Origin: Lutibacter oceani
GTDB lineage: Bacteria; Bacteroidota; Bacteroidia; Flavobacteriales; Flavobacteriaceae
NCBI RefSeq assembly: GCF_003384935.1
Contig: NZ_QTTQ01000011.1
Location: forward strand, 616,718 to 680,717
Direction: 5' to 3'
Length of the DNA stretch: 64,000 nucleotides
Each line of letters begins with the position of its first letter. The first letter of the stretch is position 1. Position numbers and translations under genes: made by a program. The notes beneath the pieces were generated by a model that saw only the letters and a list, made by a program, of their open reading frames with translations, did no database searches and was not told the DNA's origin. Below, in pieces: positions 18,496 to 27,851 of the stretch.

Positions 18496-19356
18496 ATGAG
18501 GCAGCTTAAAATTATAAAACAACCTACAAACAGAGAAGAAGCATCTTTAGAAAAATATTTTCAAGAAATTGCAAAAGTGAAAATGATTTCAGCAGATGCG
18601 GAAGTCGCACTAGCAAAAAGAATAAAATCTGGAGATCAAAGAGCTTTAGAGAGGTTAGCATTAACAAATTTAAGATTTGTAGTATCTGTTGCAAAACAAT
18701 ATCAAAATCAAGGTTTAGCACTATCTGATTTAATAAATGAAGGGAATATTGGCTTAATTAAAGCTGCTAAACGTTTTGATGAAACGCGTGGTTTTAAGTT
18801 TATTTCTTATGCTGTTTGGTGGATACGCCAATCCATTTTACAAGCTTTAGCAGAACAATCTCGAATTATTCGTTTACCTTTAAATAAGATAGGCTCCATT
18901 AGTAAAGTTAAAAAAATAGTTGCCGTTTTAGAACAAAAAAATGAACGTAATCCATCACTTGAAGAAATTTCTGAAACTCTTAGTATTCCATTAAACGAAG
19001 TAAAAACTGCAATAAAAAATTCCTCACGTCATATCTCTATGGATGCTCCTTTAATTGTTGGTGAAAATTCAAATCTTTATGATGTTTTAAATATAAAAAA
19101 ATCTTTAGACCCAGATAAAGAATTACTTCATGAGTCTTTAAAAATAGATATTAAACGTGTTTTACAAACCCTTAAACCTAAAGAAGCAACTGTAATTGAG
19201 CTAAGCTTTGGCTTAGGAAATGTACATTCCTTAACCCTTGAAGAAATTGGAGAAATGCTTCATTTATCTCGTGAACGTGTGCGGCAAATTAAAGAAAAAT
19301 CTATTAGAAGATTAAAAAGTTTATCCAGAAGTGAAATCTTAAAAAATTATTTATAG
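18496..19356 (+). CDS. RpoD-like sigma-70 factor, divergent paralogue
   Basis: RNA polymerase sigma factor, 286 aa from the ATG at 18496 (the frame is open from 18433, but MRQLKIIKQPTNREEASLEK is the standard Bacteroidota RpoD N-terminus). Regions 2.1-2.4 (LTNLRFVVSVAKQYQNQG, FKFISYAVWWIRQSILQAL) are highly conserved. Region 3 and the 4.1 segment drift more from the Flavobacteria housekeeping sequence I remember (for example KKIVAVLEQKNERNPS, LKPKEATVIELSFGLGNVHS). Region 4.2 keeps SRERVRQIKEKSIRRLK. The drift suggests a second, possibly alternative RpoD, though it could be the only copy. It is a single gene between the arabinan locus and the gluconate fusion gene. Confidence 0.85.
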   Translation: MRQLKIIKQPTNREEASLEKYFQEIAKVKMISADAEVALAKRIKSGDQRALERLALTNLRFVVSVAKQYQNQGLALSDLINEGNIGLIKAAKRFDETRGFKFISYAVWWIRQSILQALAEQSRIIRLPLNKIGSISKVKKIVAVLEQKNERNPSLEEISETLSIPLNEVKTAIKNSSRHISMDAPLIVGENSNLYDVLNIKKSLDPDKELLHESLKIDIKRVLQTLKPKEATVIELSFGLGNVHSLTLEEIGEMLHLSRERVRQIKEKSIRRLKSLSRSEILKNYL

Positions 19357-19422
19357 GCTATTATTTTTTGATTTAGATTTTTAATAAATCATTAATCGTT
19401 TCTTCAAACCTAGTTTAATTGG

Positions 19423-21309
19423 TTAATTATTCCATTTTGTATGATAAAATACTCCTGTTTCATCATCTACTCTTTGGTAAGTGTGCGCTCCAAAATAATC
19501 ACGCTGCGCTTGGATTAAATTGGCTGGTGAATTTGCTGTTGTGTAAGCATTAAAAGAATTGACAGACTCACTAAAGCAAGAAATAGCCAATTCGTTTAAA
19601 ACGCACTCGGATACTACTTTATTAATAGATGGTTTAAACTTTTTAAGTTGTGGCTCAATTTTTTTTGCCACCAATATATTATTTGTTTCTTTTAAAACTT
19701 CAACTAAATCTTGCATTAACATAGATTTAATAATGCAACCATTTGTCCAAACTCTAGCTATTTCACTTAAATTCAATTCCCAATTATAAGCTTTTGATGC
19801 TTCAGAAATTAATTTAATTCCTTGATAATGATTTATTATTCTCGCAAATTGATAAGCCTCAAGCACTTGGTTATTTGTTAATTTTAATTTTTGAGAGTTT
19901 TTAGCACCATATATTTCTTCAAGTTTTACCCTATCTTCTTTATAAAATGAAGTATAGCGCGCAAATAATGCAGAGGAAATTAATGAACTTGGTACACCTA
20001 GTTCGGCAGTTGCAATTGTAGCCCAGTTACCAGTGCCTTTATTGCCTGCCTTATCCATTATTTTTTCAACCAACCAATCATTTCCTTCTTTTTTTTGTAA
20101 AATAGCTACCGTAATTTCTAATAAGTAACTATTTGCACTAGATTGCCAACCTTCTAAAATAGCAGCAATTTCACTAGGATTATTTCCATTTGTTCTTAAA
20201 ATATCATAAACCTCAGCCAATAACTGCATTTCTGCATATTCAATTCCATTATGAACCATTTTAACAAAATGGCCACTTCCTTCAGGTCCAATATAGGTAC
20301 AACAAGGTAAATTGTTTTTATCTTTCGCTGAAATTGCATTTAAAAATGGAGCAACCATTTTATAAACCTCTTTATCTCCTCCCGGCATAATTGAAGGTCC
20401 CTTTAAAGCTCCTTCTTCTCCACCTGAAACACCGGCTCCAATAAAATGGATGTTTTTAGATTTTAAATAACCTGCTCTTTCTTTAGTCTTTTTATAGTTA
20501 GAATTTCCACCATCAATTAGAATATCTCCTTCGCTTAAATGAGGTAATAAATCATCAATAACTAAATCAATTATTTTACCTGCATTTACCATAAGCATAA
20601 TTTTTCGTGGTGTTTGCAATGAGTTTACAAAATCGCTAATAGTATCAAATGGTTGTGCTTCCGATAGTTCTTTAAACTCATTTTTAAAATTAATAGCAAC
20701 ATTTTCTTCAACACCATCAACATGCCTATTAAACATAGAAATTTCAAAACCATTTTTAGCCAAATTTCTACACAGACTTTTCCCCATAACACCCAATCCA
20801 AATAAACCAAATTTACTTTTCATACTATCTTTTATTGTTTTAATAATTTCTAAAGGGGTTTTAGTTATACATACTTCTATGCAATTTCTTGGAGTTTCTA
20901 ATATTTCAAATTGTGATTTCAATAATTCTGGTGGCATAAAATGATTTTTACGTTTAGAAACTCTACTGTAAATTTCATTAAAAGTACCATTTAAGTATAC
21001 CCATTTTACATTTGATTCTAAGTTAGAATTTAAAATAGTCCTATAACTTTCTTTTAATGCTGAACAAGCAATAACACATCCTTTATCTTGAAATTGTGCT
21101 ACCGCAAGTTTATTAAGTATTTGCAACCATCCTTCTCTATCAGCATCATTTAAAGGCTTTCCTTCTGACATTTTTTTGATATTATTTTTAGGATGAAAAT
21201 CATCTCCATCAAAAAAAGGAAGTTTAAACTCTTCTGCTAAAAGCTTACCAATAGTTGTTTTACCACAACCCGAAACGCCCATAACGTAAATCACATATTT
21301 TTTATCCAC
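19423..21309 (-). CDS. Gluconokinase / 6-phosphogluconate dehydrogenase fusion
   Basis: Single 628-aa protein joining two consecutive steps. Residues 1-160 are a GntK-type gluconokinase: Walker A MGVSGCGKTTIG (positions 10-21), DGDDFHPKNN, and LNDADREGWL. Residues 165-628 are 6-phosphogluconate dehydrogenase: GLGVMGKSLCRNL Rossmann loop, GGNSNY, GAGVSGGEEGALKGPSIMPGG, and the catalytic KMVHNGIEYAEMQ. Together they would convert gluconate through 6-phosphogluconate to ribulose 5-phosphate, which meets the pentose route fed by arabinose. The reading frame is continuous. Met163 at the junction (SMKSKFGLFG) could also serve as an internal start for free Gnd. The gene is convergent with the sigma factor gene and is followed by no obvious terminator. 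Confidence 0.92.
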   Translation of the reverse strand: MDKKYVIYVMGVSGCGKTTIGKLLAEEFKLPFFDGDDFHPKNNIKKMSEGKPLNDADREGWLQILNKLAVAQFQDKGCVIACSALKESYRTILNSNLESNVKWVYLNGTFNEIYSRVSKRKNHFMPPELLKSQFEILETPRNCIEVCITKTPLEIIKTIKDSMKSKFGLFGLGVMGKSLCRNLAKNGFEISMFNRHVDGVEENVAINFKNEFKELSEAQPFDTISDFVNSLQTPRKIMLMVNAGKIIDLVIDDLLPHLSEGDILIDGGNSNYKKTKERAGYLKSKNIHFIGAGVSGGEEGALKGPSIMPGGDKEVYKMVAPFLNAISAKDKNNLPCCTYIGPEGSGHFVKMVHNGIEYAEMQLLAEVYDILRTNGNNPSEIAAILEGWQSSANSYLLEITVAILQKKEGNDWLVEKIMDKAGNKGTGNWATIATAELGVPSSLISSALFARYTSFYKEDRVKLEEIYGAKNSQKLKLTNNQVLEAYQFARIINHYQGIKLISEASKAYNWELNLSEIARVWTNGCIIKSMLMQDLVEVLKETNNILVAKKIEPQLKKFKPSINKVVSECVLNELAISCFSESVNSFNAYTTANSPANLIQAQRDYFGAHTYQRVDDETGVFYHTKWNN

Positions 21310-21613
21310 TACACACCTTATTTTACTGTAAAACTACTAATTACCATCTCTATTTTCAATTTTAACTTGAAATACAAATTGGTTTACCAAGTATATGTAT
21401 ATTTATTATTAAACTATATATTTTACAAAAATTTAATAAAATATCTATCAATAAAGCATTTTAAAATGAAATAAGAAAAAGAACATAACTACAAATAAAA
21501 ACACTCTTATTGAATTTGAAGCGTCGAAAAGCAAAAATTGTTTCTAGAAATAAAATTTAAAAATATTCCACAACTCTGAATCTATTTTCATCTTTTTTAA
21601 TAAAATTAAGACA
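21310..21613. other. Intergenic stretch without a recognisable gene
   Basis: AT-rich region upstream of the gluconokinase/Gnd fusion. It should hold that gene's promoter; I see no ORF, RNA gene or repeat in it and no copy of the AAGTGT-N7-ACAYTT palindrome. Confidence 0.5.
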
Positions 21614-21614
21614 T

Positions 21615-21642
21615 AAAAAAAGCCTCAGCAAAAACTGAAGCT
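21615..21642 (-). terminator. Rho-independent terminator of tRNA-fMet
   Basis: On the minus strand an 8-bp stem (AGCTTCAG/CTGAGGCT, one G-U pair) with a 6-nt loop is followed by a run of Ts. It lies 7 nt past the tRNA 3' end. Confidence 0.85.
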
Positions 21643-21649
21643 CCTATAG

Positions 21650-21722
<73 letters not shown>

Positions 21723-21732
21723 ATTTGGATTG

Positions 21733-21762
21733 CAAAGATACATCTTTTTTCAAAAAAACAAA
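21733..21762 (-). promoter_or_regulatory. Promoter of tRNA-fMet
   Basis: Minus-strand -7 element TATCTTTG (21733-21740), matching Bacteroidota TAnnTTTG, and -33 element TTTG (21759-21762) with 18 nt between. The tRNA begins 10 nt downstream of the -7 box. Confidence 0.7.
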
Positions 21763-21793
21763 CACTTAGTTCAATTAAAAAATAATTTAGTTT

Positions 21794-21801
21794 TACCTTT
21801 G
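21794..21801 (+). promoter_or_regulatory. -7 promoter element of era
   Basis: TACCTTTG matches TAnnTTTG, 17 nt before the era ATG; implies a very short leader. No good -33 TTTG seen. Confidence 0.5.
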
Positions 21802-21818
21802 CAACTTAAACACTGAAA

Positions 21819-22700
21819 ATGAAGCATAAAGCAGGTTTTGTAAATATTATTGGAAATCCAAACGTGGGTAAATCAACATTAATGAATGCATTTGTTGGTG
21901 AACGCTTATCAATAATCACTTCAAAAGCACAAACAACACGTCATAGAATTTTAGGAATTGTAAATGGCGATGATTTTCAAATTCTTTTTTCTGATACACC
22001 AGGAATCATTAAACCGGCCTATGAATTACAGGAATCTATGATGGATTTTGTAAAATCAGCTTTTGAAGATGCCGATGTGCTTATTTATATGGTTGAAATT
22101 GGTGAGAAAGAATTAAAAGATGAAAAGTTTTTCAATAAAATTACAAACTCAAAAATCCCAGTCTTACTGTTAATTAATAAAATTGACAAATCTTCTCAAG
22201 AAGAAGTTGAAGAAAAATTACTTTACTGGAAAGAAAAAGTTCCAAATGCTGAAGTTTTTTTAATTTCAGCACTTGAAAATTTTAACATACAAGGAGTTTT
22301 TGATAGAATTATTGAAGTATTACCTGAATCACCAGCATTTTATCCTAAAGATCAATTAACCGATAAACCAGAACGTTTTTTTGTAAATGAAGCTATTCGC
22401 GAAAAAATATTATTGCATTACAAAAAGGAAATCCCATATGCTGTTGAAGTAGATACAGAAGAGTTTTTTGAAAGTGATAAAATCATTAAAATTCGCTCTG
22501 TAATTATGGTTGAACGAGAAACTCAAAAAGGGATTATTATTGGTCATAAAGGTGCAGCTTTAAAACGAGTTGGCATTGAATCCAGAAAGGACTTAGAAAA
22601 ATTTTTTGGTAAAAAAATTCATTTGGAATTATATGTAAAAGTGAATAAAAACTGGAGAAATGACAAGCGTCAATTACGCCGATTTGGGTATAACGAATAA
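21819..22700 (+). CDS. era: GTPase Era
   Basis: Essential GTPase that binds 16S rRNA near its 3' end and helps 30S subunit assembly. 293 aa, normal length. G1 is [10 protein letters not shown] (residues 11-20), the G2/switch region contains TTRHRILG, G3 DTPG, G4 NKID, and G5 SALE. The C-terminal KH domain is visible around VMVERETQKGIIIGHKGAALKRVG, followed by LELYVKVNKNWRND. A single gene with its own promoter, transcribed away from the initiator tRNA. Confidence 0.97.
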   Translation: MKHKAGFVNIIGNPNVGKSTLMNAFVGERLSIITSKAQTTRHRILGIVNGDDFQILFSDTPGIIKPAYELQESMMDFVKSAFEDADVLIYMVEIGEKELKDEKFFNKITNSKIPVLLLINKIDKSSQEEVEEKLLYWKEKVPNAEVFLISALENFNIQGVFDRIIEVLPESPAFYPKDQLTDKPERFFVNEAIREKILLHYKKEIPYAVEVDTEEFFESDKIIKIRSVIMVERETQKGIIIGHKGAALKRVGIESRKDLEKFFGKKIHLELYVKVNKNWRNDKRQLRRFGYNE

Positions 22701-22782
22701 ACGCTCTTTTAATTTATTTCAAAAAAAATAATCATTTTTTTAAAATAAACCTTAATTAAATAGTATGAAAAAATTATAAACT

Positions 22783-23286
22783 TTATTTTTCCAAGGTTTT
22801 CATCATAAACTCATAAAGCTCATCCATTTGCTTATGTCCTTTTCTTTTACCAACGCTACCTAAAAAGTACATTACAATCCATAAAACCGGTAAAGCAATT
22901 ACCATAATTAAAGAAAATGTATAGTCCGATTTTAAACTCCATTGTACATATGCCATTACTGCAAAACCAATAAATGCAACTGCTACTGCAAAATGAAAAA
23001 ACATAAATAGCGTCCACACTTGGGGCTTAGGTCCAAACAATCCTTTTACAATTGTTTTTTCAGAATCAATCTTTTCTATTTCAATATTTAACTGAGGAGA
23101 CCAAAAATGATTTTCGCCCACCGGCACATCTATAACAATGTGCCCATCAACAATTTTACTACAATATTTACAATTTCCATCCTTTAAATTATCTTCAAAT
23201 TTTGAAATTAAACAGTCCTGACTTTCATCAAAACCCATTTTAAATCTTGGGCGTAAATGTATATCACTATTTTTATGTTCTTCCAT
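22783..23286 (-). CDS. Conserved-looking membrane protein of unknown function
   Basis: 167 aa, not recognised. The N-terminal half is soluble and acidic to mixed with a CKYCSKIV pair of cysteines (about 39-42) and GENHFWSPQLNIEIEKID. Two hydrophobic segments follow (about 92-112 and 122-145), separated by a short WSLKSDYTF loop, and a basic tail (GKRKGHKQMDELYEF). Topology would put both ends on the same side. It stands alone between era and der on the opposite strand, with no operon partner to indicate a role. The start ATG at 23286 is the only plausible one. Confidence 0.6.
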   Translation of the reverse strand: MEEHKNSDIHLRPRFKMGFDESQDCLISKFEDNLKDGNCKYCSKIVDGHIVIDVPVGENHFWSPQLNIEIEKIDSEKTIVKGLFGPKPQVWTLFMFFHFAVAVAFIGFAVMAYVQWSLKSDYTFSLIMVIALPVLWIVMYFLGSVGKRKGHKQMDELYEFMMKTLEK

Positions 23287-23379
23287 TCAAGTTAGTTAGT
23301 TGAGTTTTGAAATATACTAAAATTTACCAAATGTCTAATTTTGAATTAGTAATACTTTAAAATTCAAATTTAAATTGCT

Positions 23380-23387
23380 TACTTTTG
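23380..23387 (+). promoter_or_regulatory. -7 promoter element of der
   Basis: TACTTTTG matches TAnnTTTG and lies 23 nt before the der ATG at 23411. It also shows that a start at 23375 would lie upstream of the promoter. Confidence 0.55.
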
Positions 23388-23410
23388 CAAAAAATTTCAA
23401 GACGAATTTT

Positions 23411-24712
23411 ATGAGCAATATTGTAGCCATTGTAGGAAGACCTAATGTTGGAAAATCAACTTTATTTAACCGTTTAGTACAACGCAGAGAAGCTATTGTA
23501 GACTCTGTTAGTGGTGTAACACGTGACAGACATTATGGAAAAAGTGATTGGAATGGAAAAGAATTTTCTGTTATTGATACTGGTGGATATGCTGTAGGTT
23601 CTGATGATATTTTTGAAGAAGAAATTAGAAAACAAGTGCAATTAGCTATTGAAGAAGCCGATATCATAATATTTGTAGTTGATGTTGAGCAAGGTATTAC
23701 ACCAATGGATTCTGAAGTTGCTAAACTTTTACGTAAAGTAAAAAAACCAATATTAATGGCTGTTAATAAAGTTGACAATGCCATGAGAGATGCTGATGCT
23801 GTTGAATTTTACAATCTTGGATTAGGTGATTATTTTACTATTTCATCTATAAACGGAAGTGGAACTGGTGAATTATTAGATGCATTAGCTGAAAAATTAG
23901 AAGATGACGTTGAAGAAGAAAGTGTATTGCCAAGATTCGCAGTTGTTGGAAGACCAAACGCAGGAAAATCGTCATTTATAAATGCTCTAATTGGTGAAAA
24001 CAGATTTGTTGTAACAGATATTGCAGGTACAACACGAGATTCTATCGATACAAAATACAATCGTTTTGGGTTTGATTTTAATCTAGTTGATACTGCTGGA
24101 ATTCGAAAAAAATCTAAAGTTAAAGAAGATTTAGAATTTTATACGGTTATGAGAGCTGTAAGAGCCATTGAACATTGTGATGTTGCAATTTTAGTATTGG
24201 ATGCTACACGTGGTTTTGAAGGTCAAGATGAAAATATTTTTTGGCTGGCAGAAAAAAATAAAAAAGGAATTATAATTTTAGTAAATAAATGGGATCTTAT
24301 TGAAAAAGAAACCAATACAATGCGTGATTTTGAAGCTCAAGTAAGAAGAGAGATTGCACCATTTACTGATGTACCAATTATATTTATTAGTACATTAACA
24401 AAACAACGTATTTTTAAAGCAATTGAAACTGCTGTTGAAGTTTTTGAAAACAGAAAAAAACGCATTCCAACAAGTAAGTTAAATGAAACTATGTTGGAAA
24501 TTGTGAAACAAAATTCACCACCTGCATATAAAGGTAAATTTGTAAAAATTAAGTATTGCATGCAATTACCAACTCCAACACCTCAGTTTGTTTTCTTCTG
24601 TAATTTACCTCAATATATTAGAGATCCTTACAAACGCTTTGTTGAAAACAAATTACGTGAATTGTATGATTTTAGCGGAGTGCCAATTGTAATTTATTTT
24701 AGACAAAAATAA
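23411..24712 (+). CDS. der: GTPase Der (EngA)
   Basis: Ribosome-associated double GTPase needed for 50S assembly. 433 aa from the ATG at 23411; the frame extends to 23375, but [19 protein letters not shown] is the normal N-terminus and the promoter element lies between. First G domain: [17 protein letters not shown]. Second: [17 protein letters not shown]. The C-terminal KH-like domain contains [16 protein letters not shown] and ends RPKxxI-like [10 protein letters not shown]. Monocistronic. Confidence 0.97.
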   Translation: MSNIVAIVGRPNVGKSTLFNRLVQRREAIVDSVSGVTRDRHYGKSDWNGKEFSVIDTGGYAVGSDDIFEEEIRKQVQLAIEEADIIIFVVDVEQGITPMDSEVAKLLRKVKKPILMAVNKVDNAMRDADAVEFYNLGLGDYFTISSINGSGTGELLDALAEKLEDDVEEESVLPRFAVVGRPNAGKSSFINALIGENRFVVTDIAGTTRDSIDTKYNRFGFDFNLVDTAGIRKKSKVKEDLEFYTVMRAVRAIEHCDVAILVLDATRGFEGQDENIFWLAEKNKKGIIILVNKWDLIEKETNTMRDFEAQVRREIAPFTDVPIIFISTLTKQRIFKAIETAVEVFENRKKRIPTSKLNETMLEIVKQNSPPAYKGKFVKIKYCMQLPTPTPQFVFFCNLPQYIRDPYKRFVENKLRELYDFSGVPIVIYFRQK

Positions 24713-24724
24713 TATTTCAGTTTT

Positions 24725-25245
24725 CTAAAAGAGTCCATTAGGTATAACATCTAACCATTTAAAGTAAGCCATTGCCATTAAAATGGATAAAAACCATGCT
24801 ATAATGGTTAGTTGAATACAGCAATAATCCAGGTTTATTATTAAATGGTAAGGTATAGACATGTGCAATTAAAAATGCAACTGGTAAAGCCAAGGAATAT
24901 CAACATCATTCCAAGCAACAATTCCAATTTTTGATAGCAATGCAATAATAGCTCCCATAAATACCACAACAAAAGGACTTATTCCGTAGTATTTATTGGT
25001 TACCCATAATGCCAAAATTGACAGAAATATAACAATAGATTTTATTTTATTAAATAAAACTTTACCCAATTTATTTAACTCAACTTTTAAAGTTTCCATT
25101 CAACCTTCTATTAAAGGTTTTTGGTTTTCTTTTTTATTTTGAAAAATAAATTTAGTCCCAAAACCCCGCCAAATATCATTAAAATAAGTGCCTCCGGAAA
25201 AGCTGCAATTAATGATCCTACCGATAAATATCAATTTATGAACTG
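24725..25245 (-). pseudogene. Decayed permease fragment, possibly SLC13/DASS type
   Basis: Minus-strand coding remnants in shifting frames. In order: a segment reading SVGSLIAAFPEALILMIFGG (about 25225-25165), a stop before METLKVE (25099), a 76-aa open piece with ALWVTNKYYGISPFVVVFMG and VAWNDVDIPW, then LPVAFLIAHVYTLPFNNKPG in a second frame and TIIAWFLSILMAMAYFKWLD in a third, ending at a stop near 24725. Hydrophobicity and the NDVDIPW motif suggest the C-terminal half of a sodium:anion symporter-like permease with deletions. Family assignment is weak; the presence of at least two frame changes and an internal stop is what the sequence shows. Confidence 0.5.
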
Positions 25246-25381
25246 GTAAAATTAAAATGTAGTTTTCTTATATTTTCATCTAATTCATTCCCAGTATATA
25301 TTATGATTTTTATTTCAAAACCAACCTTAAAAAACAGCTTAAATATGTTATTTTACTTACATAACTTCGTTTTATTAATTG

Positions 25382-25389
25382 TAATTTTG
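25382..25389 (+). promoter_or_regulatory. -7 promoter element of cydAB
   Basis: TAATTTTG matches TAnnTTTG, 37 nt before the cydA ATG. No clear -33 TTTG. Confidence 0.45.
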
Positions 25390-25426
25390 ATTAAAATTTT
25401 TATTTCAAAATTCTAAAACTTCACTA

Positions 25427-26761
25427 ATGGATGATGCTTTATTATATGGTAGATTACAATTTGCTTTCACAATAACTTACCATTACCTGTTTCCGCAACT
25501 AACTATGGGATTGGCATTAATTATTGTTTTGTATAAAGGGCTTTACCTCAAAACAAATACCCTGATTTACAATGAGTCGGCTAAATTTTGGGCTAAAATA
25601 TTTGCCATTAACTTTGGAATGGGTGTTGTAACTGGTATTCCAATGGAGTTTCAATTTGGAACCAATTGGGCACAATTTTCTGAAAAAACTGGTAACATTA
25701 TTGGACAAACTTTAGCAATGGAAGGTATGTTTTCCTTTTTTTTGGAATCCTCTTTTTTAGGGCTCTTTTTATTTGGAGAAAAATTATTGGGCAAAAAACT
25801 ACACTTTTTAACTGCTGTATTAATATTTATTGGTACTTGGGCTAGTGGATATTTAATAATTGCTACCCATTCCTGGATGCAAAATCCGGTTGGACATGAA
25901 ATTTTAGCAAATGGCAAATTTGTGTTGAATAATTTTGCTGACCTTTTTGGAAACCCTTGGTTGTTACCGTCATTTTTCCACAATCAAATGGCTTCTTTAG
26001 TTACAACTTCTTTTGTAGTTGGTGGTACTGGTGCTTTTTATTTATTAAACAAAAAGCATAAACAATTTGGGTATTTGTTTTTAAAAACAGCACTTATTAC
26101 GGGTTTAATTTCAACACTTTCAGTTGCATTTCCTACTGGAGATTTATTAGCAAAACAAGTTGCACTAAAACAACCTGTTACTTTAGCCGCAATGGAAGGT
26201 TTGTTCGAATCTGAAGAGGGCGCACCTATTGTACTAATTGGGCAACCCAATATGAAAGAACAACGATTAGATAATAAAATTGAAGTACCCAAGGTTCTTA
26301 GTTTTTTAACCTACGAACGTTGGAATGCTGAAATTAAAGGATTAAACGATTTTCCAAAAGAAGAATGGCCTACAAATATTCCCGGTTTGTATTATTCCTA
26401 TCATATTATGGTTGGATTAGGAACAATTTTTATAGGAATAATGTTTTTAGGTATTTGGCTTTTATGGAAGAAAAAACTTGAAATACAACGATGGTTTTTA
26501 TGGATTCTTCTATTTGCAATTCCGTTCCCATATATAGCTAATACAGCTGGTTGGTACACTTCTGAATTAGGTCGCCAACCTTATTTGGTTTATGGATTAT
26601 TTAAAACAACAGATGGTGTTTCTGAAAATGTTTCATCAGGAAATACATTATTTACATTACTTGGCTTTGTTGGCTTATATTTAATTTTAGGGTTTATTAT
26701 GTTAATTTTAGTTGGTAAAATTGTTCATAAGGGACCAGAATCAACTTTAAAAACACACTAA
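25427..26761 (+). CDS. cydA: Cytochrome bd quinol oxidase subunit I
   Basis: Catalytic subunit of the high-affinity bd-type terminal oxidase in the inner membrane: oxidises quinol and reduces O2 to water. 444 aa, the short Q-loop class. The axial His19 is in TITYHYLFPQLTMG, the conserved GRQP motif is seen in ELGRQPYLVYG, and about nine hydrophobic segments are present. FHNQMASLVTTSFVVGG holds the second heme-ligand region. It is followed after 1 bp by cydB. It is a likely electron sink, at low oxygen, for quinol made by the hydrogenase at 54504-58112. Confidence 0.96.
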   Translation: MDDALLYGRLQFAFTITYHYLFPQLTMGLALIIVLYKGLYLKTNTLIYNESAKFWAKIFAINFGMGVVTGIPMEFQFGTNWAQFSEKTGNIIGQTLAMEGMFSFFLESSFLGLFLFGEKLLGKKLHFLTAVLIFIGTWASGYLIIATHSWMQNPVGHEILANGKFVLNNFADLFGNPWLLPSFFHNQMASLVTTSFVVGGTGAFYLLNKKHKQFGYLFLKTALITGLISTLSVAFPTGDLLAKQVALKQPVTLAAMEGLFESEEGAPIVLIGQPNMKEQRLDNKIEVPKVLSFLTYERWNAEIKGLNDFPKEEWPTNIPGLYYSYHIMVGLGTIFIGIMFLGIWLLWKKKLEIQRWFLWILLFAIPFPYIANTAGWYTSELGRQPYLVYGLFKTTDGVSENVSSGNTLFTLLGFVGLYLILGFIMLILVGKIVHKGPESTLKTH

Positions 26762-26762
26762 T

Positions 26763-27839
26763 ATGGAACTTACTTGGTATATTATTTTATGCTTTATGCT
26801 TGTTATGTATATAGTGTTAGATGGTTTTGATTTTGGAGCTGGTATAATTCATTTATTCTTTGCGAAAACTGAAGAAGAAAAAAAACAAGTAATGCGTGCT
26901 ATTGGTCCGTTTTGGGATGGAAACGAAGTATGGTTAATTGCTGCTGGTGGTGTTTTGTTTGCTTCATTCCCTACTTTATATGCTTCAGCCTTTAGTGGTT
27001 TTTATTTACCACTAATAATGATACTTTGGTTTTTTATTTTTAGAGCTTTAGGAATTGAGTTTACACATTTGATAAATCACGAACTTTGGATAAAACCTTG
27101 GGAAAAAAGCTTTGGGATTTCTAGCTTATTATTGGCATTATTTTTTGGTGTTGCCTTTGGAAATATTATTAGAGGTGTAAATTTAGGCGGTGTAGAAAAT
27201 AATATTGCTCAATTCAGTAACAATTATTCATTTTTTACACCATTATGGGACGGGAGTTTTTCTCCGTTTGCTGAACGTCCCGGGGTTATAGACTGGTTTA
27301 CAATTACTATTGGTTTAGTTGCGGTTTTAACGTTAACTATACATGGAGCTAACTGGATTATTTTAAAAACAGAAGGTGCTTTTGTAAAAAAATTACAAGC
27401 TAAAATTTTACCACTTTGGATAGCTTTGGTAGTTTTAATTCTTATTTCTTTAATAGCTTTTATGGCATTAAAATCTTTCAATAAAGAAATTTTTACGCAA
27501 CACCCAACAATATATTTATTGCCTTTTATAGCTTTTATTAGTTTATTTGGAATGCTTTTAGCTTCAAAAAGTACTAAAAACTGGGTTGGGTTTGCAAGTT
27601 CAACTTTATTTATTATTAGCGGAATTGGAAGTGCAGTTGCCAGTTTATTCCCTGTTGTAATACCAAGTACAAATTCAATAATTGAATCTTTAACAATTTA
27701 TTCTACTTCAGCTGAAACTTATGGATTGAAAGTTGGATTGGTTTGGTGGATTATTGCATTTGTATTAATACTCGTTTATTTCACATTTGTGCACAGAGTT
27801 TATAAAGGAAAGTTAACCGAAAAACATGACCATTATTAG
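26763..27839 (+). CDS. cydB: Cytochrome bd quinol oxidase subunit II
   Basis: Second membrane subunit of the bd oxidase, required for heme insertion and stability. 358 aa with about eight to nine membrane segments. VLDGFDFGAGIIHLFFA near the N-terminus and GPFWDGNEVWLIAAGG are family hallmarks. Its ATG follows the cydA stop by 1 bp, so the two are translationally linked. No cydX-like small ORF or cydCD is seen next to it; the next gene is convergent. Confidence 0.96.
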   Translation: MELTWYIILCFMLVMYIVLDGFDFGAGIIHLFFAKTEEEKKQVMRAIGPFWDGNEVWLIAAGGVLFASFPTLYASAFSGFYLPLIMILWFFIFRALGIEFTHLINHELWIKPWEKSFGISSLLLALFFGVAFGNIIRGVNLGGVENNIAQFSNNYSFFTPLWDGSFSPFAERPGVIDWFTITIGLVAVLTLTIHGANWIILKTEGAFVKKLQAKILPLWIALVVLILISLIAFMALKSFNKEIFTQHPTIYLLPFIAFISLFGMLLASKSTKNWVGFASSTLFIISGIGSAVASLFPVVIPSTNSIIESLTIYSTSAETYGLKVGLVWWIIAFVLILVYFTFVHRVYKGKLTEKHDHY

Positions 27840-27851
27840 TTATTTAAATTA

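Noticed and set aside
24869-25099. Stand-alone 76-aa membrane protein
   Set aside because: The similarity pattern continues in other frames on both sides, so it is a surviving piece of a decayed permease.
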